The notes below the pieces were generated by a model, which searched no databases, had not been told where the DNA came from, and saw only the letters and a list, made by a program, of their open reading frames with translations. From an uncultured Ruminococcus sp. (GTDB taxonomy: Bacteria; Bacillota; Clostridia; Oscillospirales; Acutalibacteraceae): a stretch of 64,000 nucleotides of DNA. Below, in pieces: positions 1 through 8,500 of the stretch; positions within the stretch are counted from its first letter, which is position 1, and the number at the start of each line of letters is the position of its first letter. The stretch spans positions 1 to 64,000 of the forward strand of contig UQCF01000010.1 of the NCBI GenBank assembly GCA_900539465.1, written 5' to 3'. The position numbers were made by a program, and so were the translations under genes.

Positions 1-2
1 TC

Positions 3-599
3 GCAGTAATAAACGGTTCGGGCGCTGTAATCACAAATGATAAGTTCATTTACGGCCTTGCCGCAGGGCTTGATTCGATTGAGGGTTATGTTGCCGCTTC
101 TGCCGACGGCTGCGAAGTTAAAATATCCAAATCCGGCGATAAAATCGGCACAGGCACGCTTGTTGAGATTTATAAAGACGGTTATCTTGTTGACACATAC
201 ACGGTTGTTATCTTCGGCGACGTTGACGGTGACGGCTGGTATGACGCGCAGGATGCATTCATTGTTTCATTGATTGCAAACGGTCTTCTCACCCGTGAGC
301 AAACAGGCGAAGCAAAATATCTCGCTGCCGACTGCAACCACGACGGCGAAATAAACGCAAGCGATGTTGAAATTCTCCAAAATGCAGGTCTTTTGCTGAG
401 CGATGTTGACCAGAGCAAATCTCAGGAAGAACTCGAAACCGATTCGGCTTATGAAGAATATTCAGAGCTCGTAAATCAGCTTTCAACCAACGAAGATGAA
501 CCGAATAAAACAGATTTTATATTTACGGTAATTAATTCGTTGATAGCGTTCATTGTTAAGCTGCTTAAAAATCTTTCTTCTTTGATTAAGCAGTTCTAA
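3..599 (+). CDS. C-terminal part of a dockerin-containing protein (5' end outside window)
   Basis: The frame is open from the first bases of the window, so the start lies upstream and only the last ~198 residues are visible. The visible part has a repeat-like beta region, then FGDVDGDGWYDAQDAF and, about 35 residues on, AADCNHDGEINASDV. These are two DxDxDGxxxxxD calcium loops, the hallmark of a type I dockerin module that binds a cohesin. A short acidic linker and a hydrophobic/basic end (FIVKLLKNLSSLIKQF) follow. Dockerins attach secreted enzymes or adhesins to a scaffold, but no catalytic domain or cohesin is visible here. A strong terminator follows the stop. The dockerin call is well supported; the overall function is unknown. 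Confidence 0.8.
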   Translation, partial: AVINGSGAVITNDKFIYGLAAGLDSIEGYVAASADGCEVKISKSGDKIGTGTLVEIYKDGYLVDTYTVVIFGDVDGDGWYDAQDAFIVSLIANGLLTREQTGEAKYLAADCNHDGEINASDVEILQNAGLLLSDVDQSKSQEELETDSAYEEYSELVNQLSTNEDEPNKTDFIFTVINSLIAFIVKLLKNLSSLIKQF

Positions 600-615
600 A
601 ACTTAACACACGGCA

Positions 616-653
616 AAAAATCCCATCAACGCAAAAGTGTTGATGGGATTTTT
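616..653 (+). terminator. Rho-independent terminator of the dockerin gene
   Basis: A 15-bp arm (AAAAATCCCATCAAC) pairs with GTTGATGGGATTTTT across an 8-base loop and ends in a T run, 16 bases after the stop codon. Confidence 0.9.
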
Positions 654-730
654 AAATTTCTACTTTTATTCTACCTCTGTTTTGTTGCAAAAGATTGCAG
701 TAATTGATATAATTTTTACGAGGTGAGGCA

Positions 731-1993
731 ATGGATTACTATAAATTCGGAAATTTGATTTGCAGTATGCGGGAATCGCACAACTTAACACAAAAAGAAT
801 TTGCTGATATTCTCGGTGTATCTGACAAAGCCGTTTCTAAATGGGAAAACGGTCAGGCTCTGCCGAGAATGGAAACTTTAGAAAAAATTGCGGATATACT
901 CGGAACTTCTGTCGAAGAGATTATTGTTTTGAGCAAAGAAAATGTGAAAAGAGTTTTAATTGTTAATTCATTCGGATCATTACTCAACATTAAAATTGAC
1001 GATGAAATAATAACGCTTAAAACCTTTGAAAATAAATGGGCTTTAATCGATTTAACAAAATCCGAGCATGCGGTAACCGTATACGGCGAAATGAATTTAG
1101 AAGATATTATCGACGAAACAAAAGAATCAGACAATTTATTTGTGCAAAAAAGCATTAAGTCTGTTGCAAAATGGGCAACGAAAAAAATCAATAAGTTTGT
1201 AGTCAGAACCAAATGCCAATACATACTTACTGATATTCGAGACTGTGAAAAAATCGAAGTAGAAAATGAAGTGTTTTCTGATGAAAATGTATTCGGCATA
1301 ATAGAAAGTCCCATCTTTACTTATCCAAAGCTAAATTGCAGCTGCAAAGTAAAATTGTCTCATGCGGAGTGTGTTAACAAAGCAGAGGTTTATTCGAGCT
1401 TTAAAAGATATAATCTTATAGGTGATGCTTTGCTTTCTATTCCGTCGGCGCTGATATTCTATCCGTTTAAAAAGCTATATATTAAACGGATTTTAAAACC
1501 GAGTATACTAAAAAAGTATATTTTAAAATCAGACTACTTTATAGAAAAAGAAAATTCGTATGGCAGTAAATCAAATCACCCGATAATTAAAGCAATATGC
1601 TCTTTGTTTTTATGCATAATTTTATTCATAGGAATAAAAACAGGCTACGATATTATCAATGTCGAATTTAAAAAACCGTATCTTATTTCATCGGATTTCA
1701 GCATGATTACCTACGGCAGAGAAAAATATGTCAGAATTGACGAACTGCCCAAAGATGCGATTGCAGAAATAACCTTGGGCACAGAATGCTGGTTTAATGC
1801 AAGAATAGACGGTTTATCAAAAATCGAACAGTATCACGGCAGCGATAAAGTCTGTGAATATAAAGATAAAGAAAACCGCACTTATCTTTGGCTTATAAGA
1901 GACTATGATGATTCATCCATTAACATTGAAACCGGAGAGTTTAAAGATTACAACGATTTCTCTGAACATTACGTTTATATTTTGCAGAATTGA
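731..1993 (+). CDS. XRE-family regulator with C-terminal membrane region
   Basis: Residues ~1-65 form a Cro/CI-type helix-turn-helix (LTQKEFADILGVSDKAVSKWENG), the common clostridial XRE type. The middle of the protein (about 70-270) is not recognised and looks soluble with beta-rich stretches. A membrane helix sits near residue 290 (AICSLFLCIILFIGI), followed by a ~100-residue domain probably on the other side of the membrane. AGGTGAGG lies just before the ATG. The gene stands alone between two terminators. This architecture suggests a membrane-tethered transcription factor that reads an envelope signal (inference); the target is unknown. Confidence 0.7.
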   Translation: MDYYKFGNLICSMRESHNLTQKEFADILGVSDKAVSKWENGQALPRMETLEKIADILGTSVEEIIVLSKENVKRVLIVNSFGSLLNIKIDDEIITLKTFENKWALIDLTKSEHAVTVYGEMNLEDIIDETKESDNLFVQKSIKSVAKWATKKINKFVVRTKCQYILTDIRDCEKIEVENEVFSDENVFGIIESPIFTYPKLNCSCKVKLSHAECVNKAEVYSSFKRYNLIGDALLSIPSALIFYPFKKLYIKRILKPSILKKYILKSDYFIEKENSYGSKSNHPIIKAICSLFLCIILFIGIKTGYDIINVEFKKPYLISSDFSMITYGREKYVRIDELPKDAIAEITLGTECWFNARIDGLSKIEQYHGSDKVCEYKDKENRTYLWLIRDYDDSSINIETGEFKDYNDFSEHYVYILQN

Positions 1994-1997
1994 TATT

Positions 1998-2028
1998 AAA
2001 AAAGAAGTGATGCGCTCACTTCTTTTTT
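1998..2028. terminator. Bidirectional hairpin terminator
   Basis: AAAAAAGAAGTGA pairs with TCACTTCTTTTTT over a 5-base loop. With A's on one side and T's on the other it can end both the XRE gene on the left and the converging small gene whose stop lies at its right edge. Confidence 0.85.
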
Positions 2029-2339
2029 TATTTCTTCTTTTTCGACAGCGGTGTTACTTCCTCCAGAACAGGAATTAAACTACTTAGCAATTCGGTATTT
2101 TCTACGTCTAAAATGTAACATTCTTTAGCTCCGTCATACGGGTAACCGCAATCGGCGGCACACATCAAATTTTCTATTTGCGGCAGTTTTTTAACATAAA
2201 CCGTGTTGTCGCAGACCGTAAAAATCGGTTTATCGTTTATATAAACCATATATTCGCCGAACATTTTTCTGCTGCGAACCGCGCCGAAATCCTTGATTTT
2301 TTCGCATACAAACTCTATATATTCACTTGATGTTGCCAT
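2028..2339 (-). CDS. TfoX N-terminal-domain protein
   Basis: The 103 residues match the TfoX/Sxy N-terminal domain: FGAVRSRKMFGEYMVYINDKPIFTVCDN is the characteristic RKMFGxY core, followed by a strand pair and a YILDVE segment. Proteobacterial Sxy/TfoX regulates competence. Stand-alone N-terminal domains like this are widespread in Bacillota and their role is not established. GGAGACAAT lies before the ATG. It is downstream of a small ORF and an XRE regulator on the same strand, 17 bases from the former, so the three may be co-transcribed. The lysine-rich end (LSKKKK) lies in the terminator. Confidence 0.75.
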   Translation of the reverse strand: MATSSEYIEFVCEKIKDFGAVRSRKMFGEYMVYINDKPIFTVCDNTVYVKKLPQIENLMCAADCGYPYDGAKECYILDVENTELLSSLIPVLEEVTPLSKKKK

Positions 2340-2356
2340 TATTGTCTCCTTTATCT

Positions 2357-2557
2357 TTACGGGTGAGTAATATGCACCGGTTTTTCAGCGAAATCTTTTT
2401 TTACCGACCATCCGAAACTTTCCGCTTCTTTTTTATAATTTAAGAAAGAATGGTTTATGGAAAAGCCGAGGATTTCTTCAGCCATTTCAAAAGTTATCTG
2501 TATTTCTTTTTGCGGAATACATTGAACATATCGCCACAGTTTATCATATTTGCTCAT
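2357..2557 (-). CDS. Small uncharacterised protein (YDKLWxYV...EEILGF type)
   Basis: About 66 residues from ATG (MSKYDKLW). AGGTGA ends 5 bases before that ATG, so I prefer it to the GTG three codons upstream that overlaps the stop of the preceding gene. The pattern YDKLWRYVQ...ITFEMAEEILGFSINHSFLNYKKEAESFGW resembles a small domain found with nucleases, regulators and TfoX-like proteins, with tryptophans suggesting a nucleic-acid or protein contact surface. I cannot assign a function. It is translationally coupled to the XRE gene upstream. Confidence 0.6.
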   Translation of the reverse strand: MSKYDKLWRYVQCIPQKEIQITFEMAEEILGFSINHSFLNYKKEAESFGWSVKKDFAEKPVHITHP

Positions 2558-2562
2558 TACTG

Positions 2563-3555
2563 TCACCTGTTTTCTTTGCTCTTTTCGGCCGCGTCAATTA
2601 TCAGCGCAAACGCACCGTAAAGCACTCCGGCAACCGCCCAAAATATCCAACTGTATTTTATTTGACCGTTGCCGTACGGCGAATATGTATATATCATCAC
2701 CACAGCGGTAACAATCAGCCAATAAACCGCGCTTAACGTGCTTTTAATATGCTTTCTTGATTTTTTCTCGGGTGAATAATCCCCCTGCTTCAAAAGCCTT
2801 TCAATAGCGGAATTATATGTGCCGACGTAAACAAACACCGCACAGCCGACCGATACCGCCAAAAGCAAAATACAAAGTGCCGATATATAGAAAATATCGC
2901 TTTTGTCAAAGCACAATGCCAAAAACAGCGGCAAAACAGAAACAATGCACAGAACAACACCGACTATGTTAAATCTGCTGTATTTGTCGCTGAATTCATC
3001 TTTGCACTTTTGAACTTCTTTTGCTGCCTCGGGTAAAAGATTAAATTTTTCCTCTTCTAAAAATTTATAATCCTTTGATTTTGAAGAGCATTTTAAAAAT
3101 ATCGAAACTGCCGCGGCAACAATAACAAGCCAAATGCTAAGGCCTATGCCGGCCGCCGCGTTTTCTGAAATCTTAACATAATCCGTTTCACTCAAGCCCG
3201 CCAAAATGAGAAGTGTAATCGGTGATATAATACACATTGCGGTTGCAAGTGCTGTTTTTGGAGCGGCAGATTTTCTCAATGCCAAATATTCCTTTGCGTG
3301 TGCCGCATCAACTGTACGAAACGAAGGCTTTTCTTCATTTATCGCTGCCGAATCCTGCACGCCGTCCTTTAACAGATAATCGGTTGTAACAGAAAACAAT
3401 TCGCTCATCTGAATTATTTTGCTCAAATCCGGCTGTGACTGTGCACTCTCCCATTTTGAAACAGATTGCCTTGTAACGCCGAGGCGTTCGGCAAGCTCCT
3501 CTTGAGACCAACCGTTCTTTTTTCTAAGGCTGATTATTTTATCCGAAAAATTCAT
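2563..3555 (-). CDS. XRE-family regulator with multi-pass membrane domain
   Basis: The start is the ATG at 3555, where GGAGGAAGAACA sits at good distance; an upstream in-frame extension lacks such a site. Residues 1-65 are a Cro/CI helix-turn-helix (WSQEELAERLGVTRQSVSKWESAQSQPDL). After a linker there are five or six hydrophobic segments, including ATAMCIISPITLLILAGL, two in the middle and two at the end. This is the clostridial 'HTH plus membrane' regulator type. It heads a three-gene run with the small protein and the TfoX-like gene. A role in sensing membrane state or antimicrobials is plausible but unproven. Confidence 0.75.
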   Translation of the reverse strand: MNFSDKIISLRKKNGWSQEELAERLGVTRQSVSKWESAQSQPDLSKIIQMSELFSVTTDYLLKDGVQDSAAINEEKPSFRTVDAAHAKEYLALRKSAAPKTALATAMCIISPITLLILAGLSETDYVKISENAAAGIGLSIWLVIVAAAVSIFLKCSSKSKDYKFLEEEKFNLLPEAAKEVQKCKDEFSDKYSRFNIVGVVLCIVSVLPLFLALCFDKSDIFYISALCILLLAVSVGCAVFVYVGTYNSAIERLLKQGDYSPEKKSRKHIKSTLSAVYWLIVTAVVMIYTYSPYGNGQIKYSWIFWAVAGVLYGAFALIIDAAEKSKENR

Positions 3556-3668
3556 TGTTCTTCCTCCGAAAAAGCTTTTATTTGAATAAATTTTATAATA
3601 TTTTGCGGTTGCGTTCAATAAATCTTACCGTATAATTTGTCAACCGACGGTTGCGAATCGAAAATATT

Positions 3669-4424
3669 TTATAAAATGTTTTCATCACAAAATTTTTGAA
3701 ATTTCTTTTCGCTTAAAATTTCGTGGGTTACAAATTCACCGTTATAAAACATCGTGAAAGATGTATGTGCCGTCGGAGCTTCTTTTGCCGAGTCAGCAGA
3801 AGTTATTTTAATTGCCTGAAACCCCGCTTTGTTTTTCTCTGCAATATCTTTTAATAGCGGTATGTATTTTGCGTTGAACGGACACAGTGCCGTATAGTAA
3901 ATGACTACACCGCTTTTATTGATATGCGGTTTCTTGGCGCATGGCAAAAAGCACGGCTTTTCTACATCGTTTTCAAAAGGCAAATATAAAAGCTCAAAAT
4001 ACGGTTCGGCACAATCGGCGGTGATAAAACCTTTATAAGCAAGGTATTTAGGGTCGCTTAAAAAAGACAGTTTCTTTTTTGACGAAATTACGCAAATACC
4101 CTTTTTGCCGTTTTGCTTGCTGTCTTCAATACATGCAGAGAGGAGCTCGTTTGCATATCCGTTGCCTTTAAGACTGCCGGATACCCAAAAGCAGTTTATA
4201 AAATTATATCCGTCCGCTTTTATCGGCTGCCAGGCATTCTCGGCAGGCATATATTCAATAAAACATTTTCCGCGTGCGTCAGCTTTTAAAAACACAAGCC
4301 CTTTTGCAAGATTTTCTCTTATCCACTCTTTTTTTGAGCAAACCTGCGGGTCGTTGTTTTTTGAAATTGCACAGCAGATATGTTCCGACTCTAAATTATT
4401 TTCATCTATTTTTATATATTCCAT
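3669..4424 (-). CDS. GNAT acetyltransferase with C-terminal YoaP domain
   Basis: The N-terminal ~150 residues have the GNAT pattern, with the acetyl-CoA region SGSLKGNGYANELLSACIEDSK (the QxxGxG/A-like loop). The C-terminal ~90 residues match the YoaP-like domain: a thioredoxin-type strand with a single-cysteine CPFNAKYIPLL motif and a TSFTMFYNGEFVTHEIL segment. The family is known from B. subtilis YoaP; its substrate is not established. AAAGGAGG lies before the ATG. A perfect TTGACA-17-TATAAT promoter followed by a tandem palindromic operator lies upstream; the same arrangement occurs before the tetR gene at 30556, which suggests control by that repressor. Confidence 0.8.
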   Translation of the reverse strand: MEYIKIDENNLESEHICCAISKNNDPQVCSKKEWIRENLAKGLVFLKADARGKCFIEYMPAENAWQPIKADGYNFINCFWVSGSLKGNGYANELLSACIEDSKQNGKKGICVISSKKKLSFLSDPKYLAYKGFITADCAEPYFELLYLPFENDVEKPCFLPCAKKPHINKSGVVIYYTALCPFNAKYIPLLKDIAEKNKAGFQAIKITSADSAKEAPTAHTSFTMFYNGEFVTHEILSEKKFQKFCDENIL

Positions 4425-4444
4425 AAAACGTCCTCCTTTTATAA

Positions 4445-4500
4445 AACATATGTTTTATAACTTATGTTTTGATTATACAGTCATCAAAGTCATTTGTCAA
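4445..4500 (-). promoter_or_regulatory. Promoter plus tandem palindromic operator of the GNAT-YoaP gene
   Basis: On the minus strand: -35 TTGACA (4500-4495), a 17-base spacer, -10 TATAAT (4477-4472), a 3-base gap, then boxes AACATAAGTT (4468-4459) and AACATATGTT (4454-4445) separated by 4 bases. The second box is a perfect palindrome. The boxes cover the expected transcription start, a repressor position. Confidence 0.75.
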
Positions 4501-4617
4501 CACACTGTTTTTATAATATGGGACACTGATTTACAAATATTGTATTTAAAACACTTGAAACATATAAATTGTTTATGCTATAATACAGGGCGAGTTATTA
4601 AATAAGGAGTTATTGAA

Positions 4618-5208
4618 ATGAACGTTTATGATTTTGACGAGACCCTCTTCACAGGTGACAGTGAAGACCGCTTTTTTACCTTTATGTTTGCTAAAAAGGG
4701 ATTTCGCCATTACAAGATCAATTTTAAGTTTTTTGATCTTCTGCACAAAATGCACATTATAACAAAAACAAGAAGCCGTGAGCATCAGTATGCTTTTCTT
4801 AAAAAAATAGATGATCTTGACGCAACACTCAACGCATATTGGGATGAGGTCGGCAAATACATGAAGCCCTGGTATAACGATGTTAAACGTGACGACGATA
4901 TAATCGCAAGCGGTACTCCCCGCTTTTTGCTCGGACCTATCATGAAGAAGCTCGGTCTTACAAACCTTGTTGCAACCGAGATGGATCCTCACAGCGGCAA
5001 AATTGACGGTGATTTTGCCGTAGGTGAATTTAAAATAGTCAACTTTAAATCACAATTCGGTCTTGACTGTATAGATAAGTTTTATTCCGACGCATATTCT
5101 GATCATTACCTTGCAGAGCACGCAAAAGAGGCTTATGTTGTGCATGATGACGACCAGATAACAGAGTGGAACGAATACTTTAAAGCTCACCCCGAAAAAA
5201 TGAAATAA
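4618..5208 (+). CDS. HAD-superfamily phosphatase, subfamily IB-like
   Basis: It begins directly with HAD motif I, YDFDETLF (nucleophile Asp5, acid Asp7). It continues with an alpha-helical cap, motif II (IIASGTPRFL), a lysine in the region before motif IV (FKIVNFK), and FYSDAYSDHYLAEHAKEAYVV, which contains the acidic metal-binding motif IV. The length (196 aa) and order match phosphoserine-phosphatase-like HAD-IB enzymes. A small phosphomonoester substrate is likely, but which one cannot be said. AAGGAG lies at good spacing before the ATG. The gene is monocistronic, ending in a hairpin terminator. Confidence 0.85.
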   Translation: MNVYDFDETLFTGDSEDRFFTFMFAKKGFRHYKINFKFFDLLHKMHIITKTRSREHQYAFLKKIDDLDATLNAYWDEVGKYMKPWYNDVKRDDDIIASGTPRFLLGPIMKKLGLTNLVATEMDPHSGKIDGDFAVGEFKIVNFKSQFGLDCIDKFYSDAYSDHYLAEHAKEAYVVHDDDQITEWNEYFKAHPEKMK

Positions 5209-5216
5209 CAACAATT

Positions 5217-5243
5217 AAAGCTTGCCGTTTGGCAAGCTTTTTT
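5217..5243 (+). terminator. Terminator of the HAD phosphatase gene
   Basis: AAAGCTTGCC and GGCAAGCTTT pair over a GTTT loop, followed by a T run. Confidence 0.9.
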
Positions 5244-5255
5244 AATCATTATGTT

Positions 5256-5293
5256 AAACTGCCGCAAGAGAGCTGTTTCTCTTGCGGCAGTTT
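5256..5293 (-). terminator. Terminator of the beta-galactosidase gene
   Basis: A 16-base arm (AAACTGCCGCAAGAGA) pairs with its complement ending at 5293. It lies just past the stop of the minus-strand GH2 gene, and flanking A/T runs allow it to act in either direction. Confidence 0.85.
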
Positions 5294-5299
5294 TGATAT

Positions 5300-8200
5300 T
5301 TAAAATACTTCTTTTATAAGCTCAAACGGCTCTGCTTTATCCATTTCTACGGGTTTTAATCTGAAAGTAAAGTTTACGTCTTTTTCACTGAAGTGATATT
5401 GTTCGGACGCTATCGGCCCGCATGAACCGGAGCCTATACCCTCTTGCTTATAATCAAGACAAACTACGGTCTCGTCTTTGGGAACAAGCTCATAATCATG
5501 TTTTATATCTGTGAGCATTTGCGGTGTGAAATGCGAAGCATTGACATAGAAAGAATCTATTCCGTAGCCGCACATAAACATACCGTACCCGTATTCTTCG
5601 CCAACGATTGACCACTTTGTGCCATAGTGAGATGAATTTTCCTGAGGTCTTACATAATGCTCAAAGTTTTTGCTCGCAGATGAAACATAACGGTCCATAA
5701 GAGCGGCTCTGTGTTTGTCACAGTAGCTTTCCATCGGTCCCATGCCGAAATATTCAAACTTTTCGTTTTCTTTCGGCATTTCAAACATAAGACCTATTCT
5801 CGGCGTATATTCTTTTGAATTAAGCTTGCCGTTGATGTTTATGAGCAAGTCACCTGTTGCCTGTATAATATAAGTTATTTTGGCTCTGAGAACAGGTGCA
5901 ATAATAGGTGCAGAGAACGAAACATCCGCAACTATCGCAACGCCGCTGTCGCTCTTTGCTATGTCAACCTTATAAGTTTTTTGAGTCGGATTTTCAAAAC
6001 CTTCTTCAATCCACTTTTGGCGGTGCGGTGAGTCATTGTCGGTGGGCGCTCTCCACATATTCATCTTTATCGGAGAAGCGAGCATCTCGCGGTTTTTGAA
6101 AGTAATTGTATCAAGCAAGCCGAAATATTTATCAAAGCGATATACGCTGTCGCCCGCATTGACGGTTATAAAGCGTTCGTCTTCAACTGTGGTAATTCCG
6201 TCTGCCTGCTTTTTAATTTTATCTTCCTGAGATGTCTCAAGCTCAAACTGCTCTGTGCCGCACTCATAACCTGCCGGTGCCCACGGTGTTTCTTTTGCGT
6301 TAAAATAATGAAGAGTGAGGTATGCCGAGCCGTAAAGCGAAAGTTCTTTTGAATTAAAAAGTGCAAATTTTTGAGTTGTTCTCGGCATAACCATAAGTCC
6401 CGAAATTTCGCCTGCGGCTATCTGCTCGCCGTTGCACTTAATATCCCATTTAAGACCTATATCGTCAAGACCCTTAAAGTAGTTTTTATTAAACACCTTA
6501 ACATTGCCTTTGCCGTCATATTTCGCCTCAAAGGGCTGATAGAGCTTTTTAGCCTCATAGAAGCCCGTGTGCGGTGTACGGTCAGGATATACAAGACCGT
6601 CAACACAGAAGTTCGCGTCATTCGGAGTATCGCCGAAATCGCCGCCGTAATAATATTTATATCCGCCTTTTCCGTCCGGTACGGCAACTGAATGGTCGGT
6701 ATATTCCCAAATACATCCACCGACAAAATTGTCGTTAGCTTCTATTACATCCCAATATTCCTGAAGATTTCCGGGTCCGTTGCCCATTGCGTGGCAATAT
6801 TCGCAAAGGAAAAACGGTTTTTTCTTAACCTCTTTCATTTGAGATATGCACTCATCGGGCGAGGGATACATACGGCTCTCGACATCCGATATATCGGAGA
6901 AATTCTTTTTGCAGCGTTTGGCGTAGACGTTGTTGCTGCCCTCATAATGAACTATTGCATAAGGGTTGCGACCCTTAATATATTTTTTCATCGCTCTGTG
7001 GTTATCGCCGGCGCCGGATTCATTGCCGAGCGACCAAAAAACAACGCATGGGTGGTTTTTATCTCTCTCATAAAGTCTTGCGGCGCGGTCAACATATGCC
7101 TTTTCCCATTGAGCAGAGGATGAGAGGAAATTCTGCTCCTCGGCGCTCCAGCCGCCGGGAATGTTGCACATACCGTGTGTTTCGATGTCTGCCTCGTCAA
7201 CAACCATAAAGCCAAGCTCATCGCACATACCGGTAAAGCGCGGGTCATTGGGGTAATGCGATGTTCTGATTGTGTTAACATTAAAACGTTTAAGAATATA
7301 GAGATCCTCAAGCATATGCTCATATGGAGTGTAGTGACCGTAAATCGGGTGCGAATCGTGGCGGTTTACGCCGCGCATTTTAATTTTTTGCCCGTTAAGA
7401 TACACGCATGAAGAATTTATTTTAATATCTCTGAAGCCGACATTTATGAGTATGACCTCATTGCCGCAGTATAAATAAAGCTTATAAAGCTGTGGAAGCT
7501 CCGCGCTCCACAAAAGAGGATATTCTATTTTTTCGGATATTTTATTGCCGGAGGCACTGCCCTCTGCCGCGATCATTCCGTCGGGAGCAACAAGCTTAAA
7601 ATTCACATCGCCGTCGCCGCGCATTGAAATATCCGCAGTGAAATCACATTTTGTAAGCTTTTTGTTAAATGATGTTTTAACGTCAATATCTCTGATATGA
7701 CCCGAACGCTCTCTCGCAAGAATATAAACCTCTCTGAAAATACCGCTCAAGCGCCACATATCCTGATCTTCAAGATATGAGCCGTCGCACCATTTAAACA
7801 CGAGCACAGCCATTCTGTTTGTGCCGGCAGATACGAATTGGGTAATATCAAACTCGCTTGTGCAATGGCTGACCTGGCTATAACCAACGAACTTGCCGTT
7901 TATCCAAAGATAAAAGCATGAATCAACGCCCTCAAAGTTTAAGAAAAGGGTCTTTTTTGCCATATCTTCGCTCACTTCAAAATCGCGAAGATAAACGCCG
8001 CAAGGGTTGTTATCGGGAACAAACGGAGGGTCCTTGGGATAAGGATAATTTACGTTTGTATAATTCGGCTTGTCATAGTCTCTGTCAAGCAGCATCTGCC
8101 AGTTCATGGGAACGGGAATTTTATCAAAGCCCTGCGGTTCATAGCCCTGTTCCCAGAACACCTCGTTTATTTCGGTTATGTTTTTATAAAAGCGAAAATC

Positions 8201-8353
8201 CCACTGACCGCAAAGCGATGTGAAATAAGGGGATTTTTCTCTTCTCTCCCCTGCTTTTTCTTCGCTGTCAAAAGGAATAAAATATGCCCTCGGCTCTTCA
8301 CAGCCGATATGAAGAATTTCCGGATTTTCGTAATATTTTTCTAAAAGTATCAT
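5300..8353 (-). CDS. lacZ: Beta-galactosidase, glycoside hydrolase family 2
   Basis: A full-length (1017 aa) LacZ-type enzyme, close to the 1023 aa of E. coli LacZ. Order: N-terminal sugar-binding domain (PVPMNWQM, NPCGVYLRDF), immunoglobulin-like domain, TIM barrel, and C-terminal domain 5 (PRIGLMFEMP...YFGMGPMESY). The acid/base glutamate is in WSLGNESGAG (about Glu445) and the nucleophile in FLCEYCHAMGN (about Glu518). There is no signal peptide, so it acts in the cytoplasm on imported beta-galactosides. AAGGAG lies before the ATG. It is monocistronic with its own promoter (TTGCAA-17-TATATT) and terminator. No permease is adjacent. Confidence 0.95.
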   Translation of the reverse strand: MILLEKYYENPEILHIGCEEPRAYFIPFDSEEKAGERREKSPYFTSLCGQWDFRFYKNITEINEVFWEQGYEPQGFDKIPVPMNWQMLLDRDYDKPNYTNVNYPYPKDPPFVPDNNPCGVYLRDFEVSEDMAKKTLFLNFEGVDSCFYLWINGKFVGYSQVSHCTSEFDITQFVSAGTNRMAVLVFKWCDGSYLEDQDMWRLSGIFREVYILARERSGHIRDIDVKTSFNKKLTKCDFTADISMRGDGDVNFKLVAPDGMIAAEGSASGNKISEKIEYPLLWSAELPQLYKLYLYCGNEVILINVGFRDIKINSSCVYLNGQKIKMRGVNRHDSHPIYGHYTPYEHMLEDLYILKRFNVNTIRTSHYPNDPRFTGMCDELGFMVVDEADIETHGMCNIPGGWSAEEQNFLSSSAQWEKAYVDRAARLYERDKNHPCVVFWSLGNESGAGDNHRAMKKYIKGRNPYAIVHYEGSNNVYAKRCKKNFSDISDVESRMYPSPDECISQMKEVKKKPFFLCEYCHAMGNGPGNLQEYWDVIEANDNFVGGCIWEYTDHSVAVPDGKGGYKYYYGGDFGDTPNDANFCVDGLVYPDRTPHTGFYEAKKLYQPFEAKYDGKGNVKVFNKNYFKGLDDIGLKWDIKCNGEQIAAGEISGLMVMPRTTQKFALFNSKELSLYGSAYLTLHYFNAKETPWAPAGYECGTEQFELETSQEDKIKKQADGITTVEDERFITVNAGDSVYRFDKYFGLLDTITFKNREMLASPIKMNMWRAPTDNDSPHRQKWIEEGFENPTQKTYKVDIAKSDSGVAIVADVSFSAPIIAPVLRAKITYIIQATGDLLININGKLNSKEYTPRIGLMFEMPKENEKFEYFGMGPMESYCDKHRAALMDRYVSSASKNFEHYVRPQENSSHYGTKWSIVGEEYGYGMFMCGYGIDSFYVNASHFTPQMLTDIKHDYELVPKDETVVCLDYKQEGIGSGSCGPIASEQYHFSEKDVNFTFRLKPVEMDKAEPFELIKEVF

Positions 8354-8394
8354 TCTATTGCTCCTTTCATTATAAGGTTATCGATACGCGACTT

Positions 8395-8437
8395 AATATA
8401 ACATATTTATACTCATTTTGCAACAAATTGCGTCAAA
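8395..8437 (-). promoter_or_regulatory. Promoter of lacZ with an imperfect palindrome over the -35
   Basis: On the minus strand TTGCAA (8423-8418) and TATATT (8400-8395) are 17 bases apart. The -35 lies in an imperfect dyad (TTTG...CAAA at 8417-8437 with inner GCAA/TTGC), a possible operator. No cognate regulator is adjacent. Confidence 0.45.
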
Positions 8438-8500
8438 TTTTACATATAAAATGAGCGAATTGATAAAATATATTTACGCATAATTATAACGGTGATAATT

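Noticed and set aside
3..599. Cellulosome locus
   Set aside because: A single dockerin module is present, but no cohesin, scaffoldin, cellulase or carbohydrate-binding module is seen in the window.
5908..7411. Several open frames opposite lacZ
   Set aside because: Shadows of the GH2 coding frame; no starts with ribosome sites and no recognisable domains.
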